Positions 33,136 through 40,867 of a DNA stretch of 64,000 nucleotides are shown piece after piece. The DNA lies in NCBI RefSeq assembly GCF_963422335.1, contig NZ_OY729424.1:4898001-4962000 (forward strand), given 5' to 3'. The translations under genes were made by a program, and so were the position numbers. This DNA comes from an uncultured Roseateles sp. Its GTDB lineage: Bacteria > Pseudomonadota > Gammaproteobacteria > Burkholderiales > Burkholderiaceae_C. The notes beneath the pieces were generated by a model. It was not told the origin of the DNA. It saw only the letters and a program-made list of their open reading frames with translations, and did not search any database. Every line of letters begins with the position of its first letter. Within the stretch, counting starts at the first letter, position 1.

Positions 33136-34698
33136 ATGGCCGACCCCATTCTGATTGCCCGCCACGGCGAGATCGAGTGCCTGCTGCTGCCCGCACTGGC
33201 CAATCGCCACGGCCTGATCACCGGCGCCACCGGCACCGGCAAGACGATCACGCTGCAGACCCTGGCCGAATCCCTGAGTCGCATCGGCGTGCCGGTGTTC
33301 ATGGCCGATGTGAAGGGCGACCTGACCGGCATCTCGCAGCCAGGCAAGCCCAGCGACAAGCTCAAGGCCATCCTGGCCGAGCGTGGCATCGAGCTGCCGC
33401 AGGCCAAGGCGTGCCCGACCACGCTGTGGGATGTGTTCGGTGAGCAGGGCCACCCGGTGCGCGCCACCGTCTCCGACATGGGCCCGCTGCTCTTGTCGCG
33501 CATGCTGGCGCTGAACGAAACCCAGCAGGGCGTGCTGCAGCTGGTGTTCAAGATCGCCGACGACAACGGCCTCTTGCTGCTGGACCTGAAGGACCTGCGC
33601 GCGATGCTGCAGCATGTGGGCGACAACGCCTCGCAGTACCAGACCGAGTACGGCAATGTCAGCGCCGCCAGCGTCGGCGCGATCCAGCGCGGCCTCCTGC
33701 AGATCGACGAGCAAGGCGGCGACAAGTTCTTCGGCGAGCCCATGCTGAACATCGCCGACTTCATGCAGACCGACGGCGGCAATGGTGTGATCAACATCCT
33801 CGCCGCCGACAAGCTGATGAATGCTCCGCGGCTCTACGCCACCTTCCTGCTGTGGATGCTCAGCGAGCTGTTCGAGCAGCTGCCCGAGGTCGGCGACCTG
33901 GACAAGCCCAAGCTGGTGTTCTTCTTCGACGAGGCCCATCTGCTGTTCAAGGACGCGCCGACGGCCCTGGTCGAGCGCATCGAGCTGGTCGTGCGCCTGG
34001 TGCGCTCCAAGGGCGTGGGCGTCTATTTCGTGACGCAGAACCCGCTGGACATCCCCGACAGCGTGCTGGCCCAGCTGGGCAACCGCGTCCAGCACGCCTT
34101 GCGCGCCTTCACCCCGCGCGATCAAAAGGCCGTCAAGGCAGCGGCCGACACGATGCGTGCCAAGCCCGGTCTGGACATCGCCACCGCCATCACCGAGCTG
34201 GCCGTCGGCGAGGCCCTGGTCAGCCTGCTGGACGACAAGGGCCGGCCCAGCGTCACCGAGCGCGTGTTCGTGCTGCCCCCGGGCAGCCAGATCGGACCGA
34301 TCGCGCCCGAACAGCGCCAGGCGCTGCTGCAGGGCTCGCTGGTCGCCGGGGTCTACGAAAAAGCCGTCGATCGCGACTCGGCCTACGAAAAACTCAAGGG
34401 GCATGTATCGGTGTCCACCGACTCCCGGCCCGATCCCGGCCCTGGCCCCAGCATGGCCGATGAAGCCACCGCCGCCGCACGCGGCGGCATGACCGACGCG
34501 GCCAAGGAGGCCGGAGGCGGCCTGCTCGGCGGCCTCAGCGATGTGCTGTTCGGCAGCACCGGCCCGCGCGGTGGCAAACACCCCGGCCTGGCCACCACCA
34601 TGGCCACCTCGGCGGTGCGCAGCATAGGCAGCGCCGTCGGCCGCGAAATCATCCGCGGCGTGCTGGGTTCGATACTGGGCGGCAGCAAGCGCCGCTGA
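33136..34698 (+). CDS. HerA-like DUF853 ATPase (YjgR family)
   Basis: A 520-residue P-loop ATPase of the HerA/FtsK superfamily, DUF853 branch. Walker A is GATGTGKT (residues 30-37), Walker B is LVFFFDEAHLLF, and the sensor-like segment GVYFVTQNPLDIPD follows. The C-terminal ~90 residues are Gly/Ala-rich (GGGLLGGLSDVLFG). It begins 124 bases from the divergent yebC. Members are widespread and poorly characterised; a DNA- or protein-translocating role is inferred from the fold. No NurA-type nuclease gene adjoins it, so a repair role is not indicated by context. Confidence 0.9.
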   Translation: MADPILIARHGEIECLLLPALANRHGLITGATGTGKTITLQTLAESLSRIGVPVFMADVKGDLTGISQPGKPSDKLKAILAERGIELPQAKACPTTLWDVFGEQGHPVRATVSDMGPLLLSRMLALNETQQGVLQLVFKIADDNGLLLLDLKDLRAMLQHVGDNASQYQTEYGNVSAASVGAIQRGLLQIDEQGGDKFFGEPMLNIADFMQTDGGNGVINILAADKLMNAPRLYATFLLWMLSELFEQLPEVGDLDKPKLVFFFDEAHLLFKDAPTALVERIELVVRLVRSKGVGVYFVTQNPLDIPDSVLAQLGNRVQHALRAFTPRDQKAVKAAADTMRAKPGLDIATAITELAVGEALVSLLDDKGRPSVTERVFVLPPGSQIGPIAPEQRQALLQGSLVAGVYEKAVDRDSAYEKLKGHVSVSTDSRPDPGPGPSMADEATAAARGGMTDAAKEAGGGLLGGLSDVLFGSTGPRGGKHPGLATTMATSAVRSIGSAVGREIIRGVLGSILGGSKRR

Positions 34699-34704
34699 GC
34701 CGGC

Positions 34705-35568
34705 CTACTGCCGTGCGTGCTGCGCCAGCGCAGCCAGCAGCGCGTCGATCGCCGCCTTGGCCCGGGCAAAGCCGGCATTCGGCTGGTGCGTGTCCACGTC
34801 CATGTAAAGCGAACGCTTGATCTCGACCTGCACTGCATGGCAGTGGCGAGCCGGCTGACCCGAGCGGCGGATGATCTCCACCCCCTTGAACGGATCATTG
34901 CGGGCCACGCTGTAGCCATGCCCGCGCAAGGCCCCCTCCAGCACCAGCAGGGTCGTGGCGTCTGCGCTGCTGCCGTCCAGATCACCCAGCACAAAGTCGG
35001 CCAGTTGCTGCTCGGGCAGGCCCAACTGGGCATAGGAATCGTCGGGCATCGAGTGCACATTCAGATGCCAGCGCCGACCGAAACGCCGCTGAGCCTGGTC
35101 CAGCGCCTGGTTCAGGGCCTGGTGGTAGGGCTGATAGCAGCGGGCTATGCGCTGTTGCACCTCGGCCACGCTGAGCCGGCGCTCGTAGATCGGCTGGTCC
35201 TCGCCCATCTGTCGCCACACCAGGCCTATGCCCAGGCGCGTCTTGCTGCTTTCGGTCACCGGGCCGGGCCAGGGTGCATCCAGCAGCGCAGTGTCGATGT
35301 CTTCAAGGCTGCGGTTGGGATCGATATAGACCCGCGGGAAGTTGGCGGCCAGCAGGCAGGCTCCTGCGGCGGGAGCGCCAGCCCAGAGTTGCTCGACAAA
35401 TGCGTCCTCACCCTGGCGCAGCCGAGACAGCGGCAGACCCGCGTCAAAGTCCCGCGGGTAGTGCTGGCCGCTGTGCGGGGAGTCCACCACGATGGGCAGT
35501 TCGGGACCGGTCGGGAGTGTCAGTTCGAAAGCGCGCATCGGCATCAAAGGAGTCAGGGCAGCGGCCAT
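34705..35568 (-). CDS. N-formylglutamate amidohydrolase-family protein
   Basis: A zinc amidohydrolase of about 287 residues (FGase family), the kind that deformylates N-formylglutamate in histidine degradation. The family opening VDSPHSGQHYPRDF, the RVYIDPNRSLEDID segment, the NVHSMPDD motif and the late HAVQVEIKRSLYMD are all visible. Three starts are possible: ATG 35568, 35544 and 35538; the longest is listed, the shortest also keeps the whole domain. No other hut genes are nearby, so involvement in histidine breakdown is unproven. It converges with the DUF853 ATPase gene 6 bases away. Confidence 0.88.
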   Translation of the reverse strand: MAAALTPLMPMRAFELTLPTGPELPIVVDSPHSGQHYPRDFDAGLPLSRLRQGEDAFVEQLWAGAPAAGACLLAANFPRVYIDPNRSLEDIDTALLDAPWPGPVTESSKTRLGIGLVWRQMGEDQPIYERRLSVAEVQQRIARCYQPYHQALNQALDQAQRRFGRRWHLNVHSMPDDSYAQLGLPEQQLADFVLGDLDGSSADATTLLVLEGALRGHGYSVARNDPFKGVEIIRRSGQPARHCHAVQVEIKRSLYMDVDTHQPNAGFARAKAAIDALLAALAQHARQ

Positions 35569-35730
35569 TCTCACCGATGAATCGTCCCCGCCGGGCCGCA
35601 TTTCACGCCTGCTCGCCGACGCTTCGCGCCGCTGGCAGGTCGGTGGTCGCATCGCCCTCGCTGCCCGGGGTCGGCCTGGGCAAGATGCGGCCATCGCTGC
35701 CGGTGCAGCTTCATTGCCAAAGGAACTGCC

Positions 35731-36267
35731 ATGTCCCCCTTCTCGATACTCCAGCTGGTCGTCAGCCACACGCCGCACTTTGTCTGGGCCCTGCTGGTGC
35801 TCTGCCTGGTGATGGGCGTGAAGCAGTCCCGGGACCAGCAGCTGTCGCGCCAGCGCCTGCTGGTCGTGCCGGCGATCTGGACCGCCTTCGGCCTGTGGGG
35901 CCTGACTTCGGCCTTCGGCCTGCAGCCGCAGACCCTGGCCGCCTGGGCCCTGGGCCTGGGCCTGGTGGTGGCAGCCTTGAGCCAGATCGCCTGGCCACGG
36001 CGGGTGCGCTTCGACGCTGCCAGCGACCTGTTCCACGTGCCCGGCAGCTGGGGACCGATGGCCATGATCATGGCCATCTTCATGGCCAAATACCTCGTCG
36101 GCGTCAGCCTTGCGATGGTGCCGCAACTGGCCCAGCTGGCGCCTTTCAGCCTCGGCGTGAGCCTGCTCTACGGTGCACTCAGCGGCCTCTTCATCGCCCG
36201 TTCGATCAGCGTGCTGCGTCATGGCCGCAGCGCCGCAGGCGGCATGGCCGCAACGCTGAGCCTGTGA
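35731..36267 (+). CDS. Four-helix inner-membrane protein (DUF6622-like)
   Basis: A 178-residue integral membrane protein with about five hydrophobic segments: FVWALLVLCLVMGV, VVPAIWTAFGLWGLTSAFGL, LAAWALGLGLVVAALS, MAMIMAIFMAKYLVGVSLA and GVSLLYGALSGLFIARSI. Short, partly charged loops separate them, including a VRFDAASDLFHVPGSW loop that looks conserved in related proteins. It resembles the DUF6622 group. It lies 30 bases upstream of the LytS-type kinase gene on the same strand and may be co-transcribed with it. Function is unknown. Confidence 0.75.
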   Translation: MSPFSILQLVVSHTPHFVWALLVLCLVMGVKQSRDQQLSRQRLLVVPAIWTAFGLWGLTSAFGLQPQTLAAWALGLGLVVAALSQIAWPRRVRFDAASDLFHVPGSWGPMAMIMAIFMAKYLVGVSLAMVPQLAQLAPFSLGVSLLYGALSGLFIARSISVLRHGRSAAGGMAATLSL

Positions 36268-36297
36268 CCGCCGGCGACTCGCGAGACAATCAGCGCC

Positions 36298-37443
36298 ATG
36301 AACCGCCCCTCCCCTGAGCCCACCGGCATCGCCGGCAACTTCGACGCGCTGCTGCTGCCCCCGCACCCCAATGCGCTGCTGCGGTGGCTGGGCTATCAGG
36401 CGCTGCTGCTGGCCGGCATCGCGCTCACGGTGTCGCTGGTGCTGGTCACGGCGGCCGGGCACAGCTGGGCGCCGACCCTGATCTACTCCAGCTGCATCAC
36501 CGTTGGCTGCGGCTTCTTCATCCAGGGCGGCCGCCTTGCCGCGGCCCATTTCTGGGTGCACCGCAAGCTGCCCAAGGGCAGCCCGGAGCGCCGGAACAAC
36601 TGGCCCGGCTGGCCGCTGATGCTGATCGTGCTGTTTGTGGGCACCGCGCTGGGCTGGACCGTGGGCTCGGCCGCCGGCAACTGGCTGACGGGCTACAACT
36701 CGCCGGCGCTGTACGAGTCGAGTTGGCGCCAGGCGGTGGCGGTGATGCTGTTCTCACTGATTCCCGGCCTGGGGCTGACCCTGTACTTTCTGGCCCGTTC
36801 ACGCCTCAGCGCAGCCGAGCTGCGGGCGCAGATGGCCCAGCGCCAGGCGGCCGAGAACCAGCTGCGCCTGCTGGAGTCGCAGCTGGAACCCCATATGCTG
36901 TTCAACACCCTGGCCAATCTGCGTGTGCTGATTGGCATGGACCCGCGGCGCGCCGAGGCCATGCTGGACCAGTTGATCGCCTTTTTGCGCGCCACCCTGC
37001 AGGCCTCACGCACCAGCAGCCACCCGCTGAGTGCAGAATTCGCCCGCGTCGAGGACTATCTGGCGCTGATGAAGGTGCGCATGGGCGCCCGCCTGCAAAG
37101 CGAACTGAGCCTGCCGCCCGAACTCGCCGGCTGCCTGCTGCCGCCGCTGCTGCTGCAGCCGCTGGTGGAGAACGCCATCAAGCACGGCCTGGAGCCCCAT
37201 GTGGACGGCGGCCGGCTGGAGATCAGCGCACGGCGCGACGGCGACAGCCTGCTGCTGCAGGTGCGCGATACCGGCGCCGGCCTGGGTGTGAATCCGAATC
37301 CGGGCACCCAGTTCGGCTTGCAGCAGGTGCGCGAGCGCCTGCACACCCGCTATGGCGACGCCGCCAGCCTGAGCCTGGACACCGCAGCGGACGAGCGCGG
37401 CGGCGCCCTGGCCACCGTGCGCCTGCCCCTCGAGACATCATGA
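36298..37443 (+). CDS. LytS-type sensor histidine kinase
   Basis: An inner-membrane histidine kinase of 381 residues. Four transmembrane segments lie within about residues 30-165, a short coiled linker follows (SAAELRAQMAQRQAAENQL), and the His_kinase domain has H199 in QLEPHMLFNTLANLR. The ATP-binding domain has VENAIKHGLEPH and DTGAGLG. There is no recognisable extracytoplasmic sensor domain, so the signal is probably sensed in the membrane. Its stop overlaps the response-regulator start in an ATGA (37440-37443), giving an obvious cognate pair. Confidence 0.93.
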   Translation: MNRPSPEPTGIAGNFDALLLPPHPNALLRWLGYQALLLAGIALTVSLVLVTAAGHSWAPTLIYSSCITVGCGFFIQGGRLAAAHFWVHRKLPKGSPERRNNWPGWPLMLIVLFVGTALGWTVGSAAGNWLTGYNSPALYESSWRQAVAVMLFSLIPGLGLTLYFLARSRLSAAELRAQMAQRQAAENQLRLLESQLEPHMLFNTLANLRVLIGMDPRRAEAMLDQLIAFLRATLQASRTSSHPLSAEFARVEDYLALMKVRMGARLQSELSLPPELAGCLLPPLLLQPLVENAIKHGLEPHVDGGRLEISARRDGDSLLLQVRDTGAGLGVNPNPGTQFGLQQVRERLHTRYGDAASLSLDTAADERGGALATVRLPLETS

Positions 37444-38264
37444 TGAACCACCCGAATGCCCCCACCGCCCTGATCGCCGAGGACGAGTCCCTGCTGGCCG
37501 AGAACCTGCGCCTGGAGCTGCAAAAACTCTGGCCCGAGCTGGACATTGTCGGCATGGCCGCCCATGGCCAGGCGGCGCTGCAGACGGCGCTGCAGCTGCG
37601 CCCGCAGATCCTGTTCCTGGACATCCGCATGCCCGGCATGACCGGCCTGGAGGCCGCCCATGCGCTGGCCGAGGACTGGCCCGAGGACGAGCCCTTCCCC
37701 CTGCTGGTATTCGTCACCGCCTATGACCAGTACGCGCTGCAGGCCTTCGAGCATGCGGCGGTGGACTATGTGCTCAAGCCGGTGCAGGCCGATCGCCTGG
37801 CGCAGACCTGCCAGCGCCTGAAAAGCGCGCTGGCCAGCCGGGAGGCCACACCGGCGCCACCCGGCATGCAGGCCGCCGTCGAACAGCTGCGTCAGCTGCT
37901 CGGCGCCACCGGCATGGGCGCTGCGCCGCCCGCCAGTGCGCCGTTGCGCGTCTTGCAGGTGGCGGTGGGCAACAACATCCACATGGTGCCGGTGGACGAG
38001 GTGCTGTACCTGGAGGCGGCCGACAAATACGTGCGCGTCGTCACCGCCGATCGCGAGCACCTGGTGCGCGCCTCGCTGCGCGAGTTGCTGCCCCAACTCG
38101 ACAGCCAACGCTTCTGGCAGGTGCATCGCGGTACCGTCGTGCGCTCCGACGCCATCGCCGTGGCCCAGCGCGACGAGGCCGGCAAGCTGACCCTGCAGCT
38201 GCGCGGCTGCAAGGACCGCCTGAGCGTCAGCCGCATGTACGCGCATTTGTTCAAGGCCTTGTAG
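37440..38264 (+). CDS. LytTR-family response regulator
   Basis: A 274-residue AlgR/LytR-type regulator. The receiver domain covers about 8-125 with acidic pocket EDE, phosphorylated D61 in LFLDIRMPG and K113 in YVLKPV. An Ala/Pro-rich linker leads to a LytTR DNA-binding domain at about 170-274 (LYLEAADKYVRVVTADREHL, FWQVHRGTVV). It is the partner of the overlapping kinase gene. LytTR regulators bind direct repeats upstream of their targets; the following 2TM gene, 151 bases downstream, is a possible target. Two adjacent ATG codons (37440 and 37443) are possible starts. Confidence 0.94.
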   Translation: MMNHPNAPTALIAEDESLLAENLRLELQKLWPELDIVGMAAHGQAALQTALQLRPQILFLDIRMPGMTGLEAAHALAEDWPEDEPFPLLVFVTAYDQYALQAFEHAAVDYVLKPVQADRLAQTCQRLKSALASREATPAPPGMQAAVEQLRQLLGATGMGAAPPASAPLRVLQVAVGNNIHMVPVDEVLYLEAADKYVRVVTADREHLVRASLRELLPQLDSQRFWQVHRGTVVRSDAIAVAQRDEAGKLTLQLRGCKDRLSVSRMYAHLFKAL

Positions 38265-38415
38265 GCGCAAATCGAGGCGCGCATCGCGCCGCGCGGCGGG
38301 CGTTTCGCGCGCTGCGCCGGTCATTCGTCGCAAACCGGTGGCCACAGCAACTGGCGCTGGAGATGATGCCTCCCATGCGCTGCACATCGCAGCGCCCCAC
38401 CACCAGGAGAGCACC

Positions 38416-38709
38416 ATGACCACCGATACCACGATGAACGAAGCTCAGCTGCGCAAGACCGCCAAGCGCCGTGTCAAGCTGAAGATGGGCTTTCTGATCC
38501 ATCTGTTGGTGTTCGTGGCGGTGAACGGTGGCCTCTGGCTGATGACCTCGATCAACGGCGGCGGTCACTGGCGCGTGTTCCCGCTGTGGGGCTGGGGTCT
38601 GGGCCTGGCCATCCATGGCCTGGTGACCCTGATCAGTCTGCAGGGCCAAGGCCTGCGCGAGCGGCTGCTGGACAGCGAGCTTGCGGCGCTGCGTCAGCGC
38701 CAGGCCTGA
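38416..38709 (+). CDS. Small 2TM-domain membrane protein
   Basis: A 97-residue protein with two transmembrane helices (MGFLIHLLVFVAVNGGLWLM and LWGWGLGLAIHGLVTLIS) flanked by Lys/Arg-rich and Gln/Arg-rich ends. This matches the 2TM domain (PF13239), which elsewhere is often fused to the N terminus of LytS-type kinases. Here it is a separate gene after an AGGAGA ribosome site, downstream of a LytS/LytTR pair. That suggests a membrane partner or target of that system. Function is not known. Confidence 0.8.
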   Translation: MTTDTTMNEAQLRKTAKRRVKLKMGFLIHLLVFVAVNGGLWLMTSINGGGHWRVFPLWGWGLGLAIHGLVTLISLQGQGLRERLLDSELAALRQRQA

Positions 38710-38718
38710 ACCGGGCTG

Positions 38719-39426
38719 CTACGACGGCACATGCTGAGGCGCCGAGCACACCGGCGCTGACCCCAGCGCCGCCCTCGCGGCCTCGCTCAACGGCGGCAGC
38801 AGGGTCGGACCGGTGGCTTGCAGGCTGTTCAGAAAGGCCTCTACCGTGCCCTGGCCGATCTCCATCAGATCGAAGGCCGTGGGATCGAGTATCCAGTTCT
38901 GTATCAGGCCATCGACCAGGGACAGCAGGGCCAGCGCGGCCATGCGCGTGCGCACCGTCGGCGGCAATTGGCCCAGCGTGATCGCCTGCTTCAGGCCGCG
39001 CTCCAGCTCGGCCAGGCCGTGGTTGCGCACGGCCAGATGGCGGTCACGCACGGCCAGCAGCTCCTCGACATACTCGACCCGGTGCATGGCGATCTCGAAC
39101 ACGCGGCGTGTGCGTTCGTTGTGCGCGGTCGAGTGAAAGGCATTCAGCAGCCCCCAGCGGATCTGCTCCAGCGGCGCATCCTGGGCAATCACCGACGACG
39201 CCTCCATGCCCTGCTCCAGCGGCATGGTGGTGCGCTCCATCATCGCGTTGAAGAGCTCGGCCTTGTCCTTGAAATGCCAGTAGATCGCACCGCGGGTGAC
39301 TTGCGCCTGCTGGGCGATGTCTTGCAGCGAGGTGCGTGACACACCGCGGCGCTGGAACAGGATTTCCGCCGCATCGAGGATGCTCATGCGCGTCTCCAGC
39401 GCTTCCGACTTTGTTTTGCGTGCCAT
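38719..39426 (-). CDS. acrR: TetR-family repressor of the efflux operon (AcrR/TtgR-like)
   Basis: A 235-residue TetR-family repressor. The helix-turn-helix lies at about 10-57 (ILDAAEILFQRRGVSRTSLQ, then VTRGAIYWHFKDKAELF) and the ligand-binding domain resembles AcrR/TtgR (TetR_C_2). The ATG at 39426 (MARKTKSEAL) matches the usual AcrR N terminus. It is divergent from the acrA-acrB-oprM operon and separated by a 148-base region containing a near-canonical AcrR operator. It should repress the pump and itself and be released by pump substrates. The symbol reflects family and operator, not proven orthology. Confidence 0.92.
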   Translation of the reverse strand: MARKTKSEALETRMSILDAAEILFQRRGVSRTSLQDIAQQAQVTRGAIYWHFKDKAELFNAMMERTTMPLEQGMEASSVIAQDAPLEQIRWGLLNAFHSTAHNERTRRVFEIAMHRVEYVEELLAVRDRHLAVRNHGLAELERGLKQAITLGQLPPTVRTRMAALALLSLVDGLIQNWILDPTAFDLMEIGQGTVEAFLNSLQATGPTLLPPLSEAARAALGSAPVCSAPQHVPS

Positions 39427-39449
39427 GGTGTGATTGATTCTACTCCACT

Positions 39450-39473
39450 TACATACATCCGTGAATGTATGTA
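39450..39473. promoter_or_regulatory. AcrR-type operator palindrome
   Basis: Two perfect 9-base arms, TACATACAT (39450-39458) and ATGTATGTA (39465-39473), flank a 6-base centre CCGTGA. This differs from the well-known 24-base E. coli AcrR operator, as I remember it, at only two central positions. It starts 24 bases upstream of the repressor ATG (39426) and sits directly upstream of the acrA -10 box. Binding here would block the efflux promoter and probably the repressor's own. Confidence 0.85.
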
Positions 39474-39479
39474 TATAAT
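39474..39479 (+). promoter_or_regulatory. -10 box of the acrA-acrB-oprM promoter
   Basis: TATAAT is a perfect sigma-70 -10 hexamer immediately after the AcrR operator, 96 bases upstream of the acrA start. The matching -35 region (around 39449-39456, TTACATAC) is poor and lies inside the operator. Bound repressor would therefore mask the promoter completely. Confidence 0.6.
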
Positions 39480-39574
39480 GCGGGTCATCCCTGACACAAG
39501 TGCTTACCTCGGCTAGGATGGCCGGCGCTTGACCCACCTCAAATCAAATTCACTCGATCCGAGAGGCTTTCATC

Positions 39575-40849
39575 GTGATCTGCACTGCTGCAAACCTGAA
39601 GAACCCACCTTCCCCGCAAACCGTCAGCCGCACGCTGTACCTGCTGCCACTGGTGCTGGCCCTGAGCGCCACCATGGCCTTGCTGGCCGGTTGCGGCGAC
39701 AAGGCCGCGGCCCCGGCCGGCGGCCCTGGCGGCGGCATGCCGCCCCCGCCGGCGGTGGGTGTGGTCACCGCCGCGCTGACCGCCGTGCCGCTGCAGACTG
39801 AGCTGCCCGGCCGCGTCGAGCCGGTGCGCGTCGCCCAGGTGCGTGCCCGCGTCAACGGCGTGGTGCTGAAGCGCCTGTTCACCGAAGGCAGCGAGGTCAA
39901 GGCCGGCCAGGCGCTGTACCAGATCGATGCGGCGCCCTACCAGGCCGCCTTCGAGAGCGCGCAGGCCGGCCTGGCCCGTGCGCAGGCGAATCTGGCCCAG
40001 GCAGCGGCCCAGGCCGAGCGCTTCAAGCCGCTGGTCGAGGCCAATGCCATCAGCAAGCAGGACTATGTGGCCGCCGTGGCGGCGCAAAAAGTCGGCGAGG
40101 CTGATGTGGCCAGCGGCAAGGCCGCCGTGCAGACGGCCAAGATCAATCTGGACTACGCCCAGGTGCTGTCGCCGATCTCGGGCCGCATCGGCCGCTCGCT
40201 GGTCAGCGAAGGCGCCCTGGTCAGCGCCGCCGAGGCCACCCAGCTGGCCCTGGTGCAACAGACCAGCAGCGTCTACGTCAACTTCACCCAATCCAGCAAC
40301 GAGGTGCTGCAGCTGCGCAAGGCCATGGCCAGCAAACAGCTGCGCAGCGCCGGCGAGAACGCCGCCCTGGTACGCATCGTGATGGAAGACGGCACCGAGC
40401 TGCCCCGCCCGGGCAAGCTCTTGTTCACCGACCTGAGCGTGGACGCCACGTCGGGCCAGGTCACCCTGCGCGCCGAGGTGCCCAACGGCGACGGTCTGCT
40501 GCTGCCCGGCCAGTATGTGCGTGTGCGCCTGAGCCAGGCCGAGGTGCCCAACGGCATCCTGCTGCCGCAGCAGGCGGTGACACGTTCGGCCACCGGTGAC
40601 ACGGTGCTGGTCGTCGGCGCCGATGGCAAGCCGATGCCGCGCCCGGTCAAGGTCGGCTCGGCCCTGGGCAATCAATGGGTGGTGCTGGACGGCCTGAAGC
40701 CCGGCGAGCAGGTGATTGCCGATGGCTTCCAGAAGATGTTCGTGCCCGGCGCACCGGTCAAGCCGGTGCCCTGGAGCCCGACCGCCGCTCCCGCCGCAGC
40801 AGGATCGGCACCCGTTGCCGCGCCTGCCGCCTCGGCCGCCAGCCGCTAA
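39575..40849 (+). CDS. RND efflux periplasmic adaptor lipoprotein (AcrA/MexA-like)
   Basis: A 424-residue membrane-fusion protein linking pump and outer-membrane channel. The lipobox MALLAGC puts the lipidated Cys at residue 40. A lipoyl-like hairpin and coiled coil follow (VRARVNGVVLKRLFTEGSEV, then FESAQAGLARAQANLAQAAA), then the beta-barrel and membrane-proximal domains (LLPGQYVRVRLSQAEVPNGI). The start is taken as GTG 39575, preceded by GAGAGG at 8 bases; this gives a rather long n-region, so a later start is possible. It is the first gene of the three-gene pump operon. Confidence 0.94.
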   Translation: MICTAANLKNPPSPQTVSRTLYLLPLVLALSATMALLAGCGDKAAAPAGGPGGGMPPPPAVGVVTAALTAVPLQTELPGRVEPVRVAQVRARVNGVVLKRLFTEGSEVKAGQALYQIDAAPYQAAFESAQAGLARAQANLAQAAAQAERFKPLVEANAISKQDYVAAVAAQKVGEADVASGKAAVQTAKINLDYAQVLSPISGRIGRSLVSEGALVSAAEATQLALVQQTSSVYVNFTQSSNEVLQLRKAMASKQLRSAGENAALVRIVMEDGTELPRPGKLLFTDLSVDATSGQVTLRAEVPNGDGLLLPGQYVRVRLSQAEVPNGILLPQQAVTRSATGDTVLVVGADGKPMPRPVKVGSALGNQWVVLDGLKPGEQVIADGFQKMFVPGAPVKPVPWSPTAAPAAAGSAPVAAPAASAASR

Positions 40850-40867
40850 GCCGCAAGGACTCACACA

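Noticed and set aside
38265..38330. GC-rich inverted repeats after the LytTR gene as a terminator
   Set aside because: GGCGCG-CAT-CGCGCC can fold, but no T-run follows and the whole stretch is simple GCG-rich sequence; evidence is too weak.
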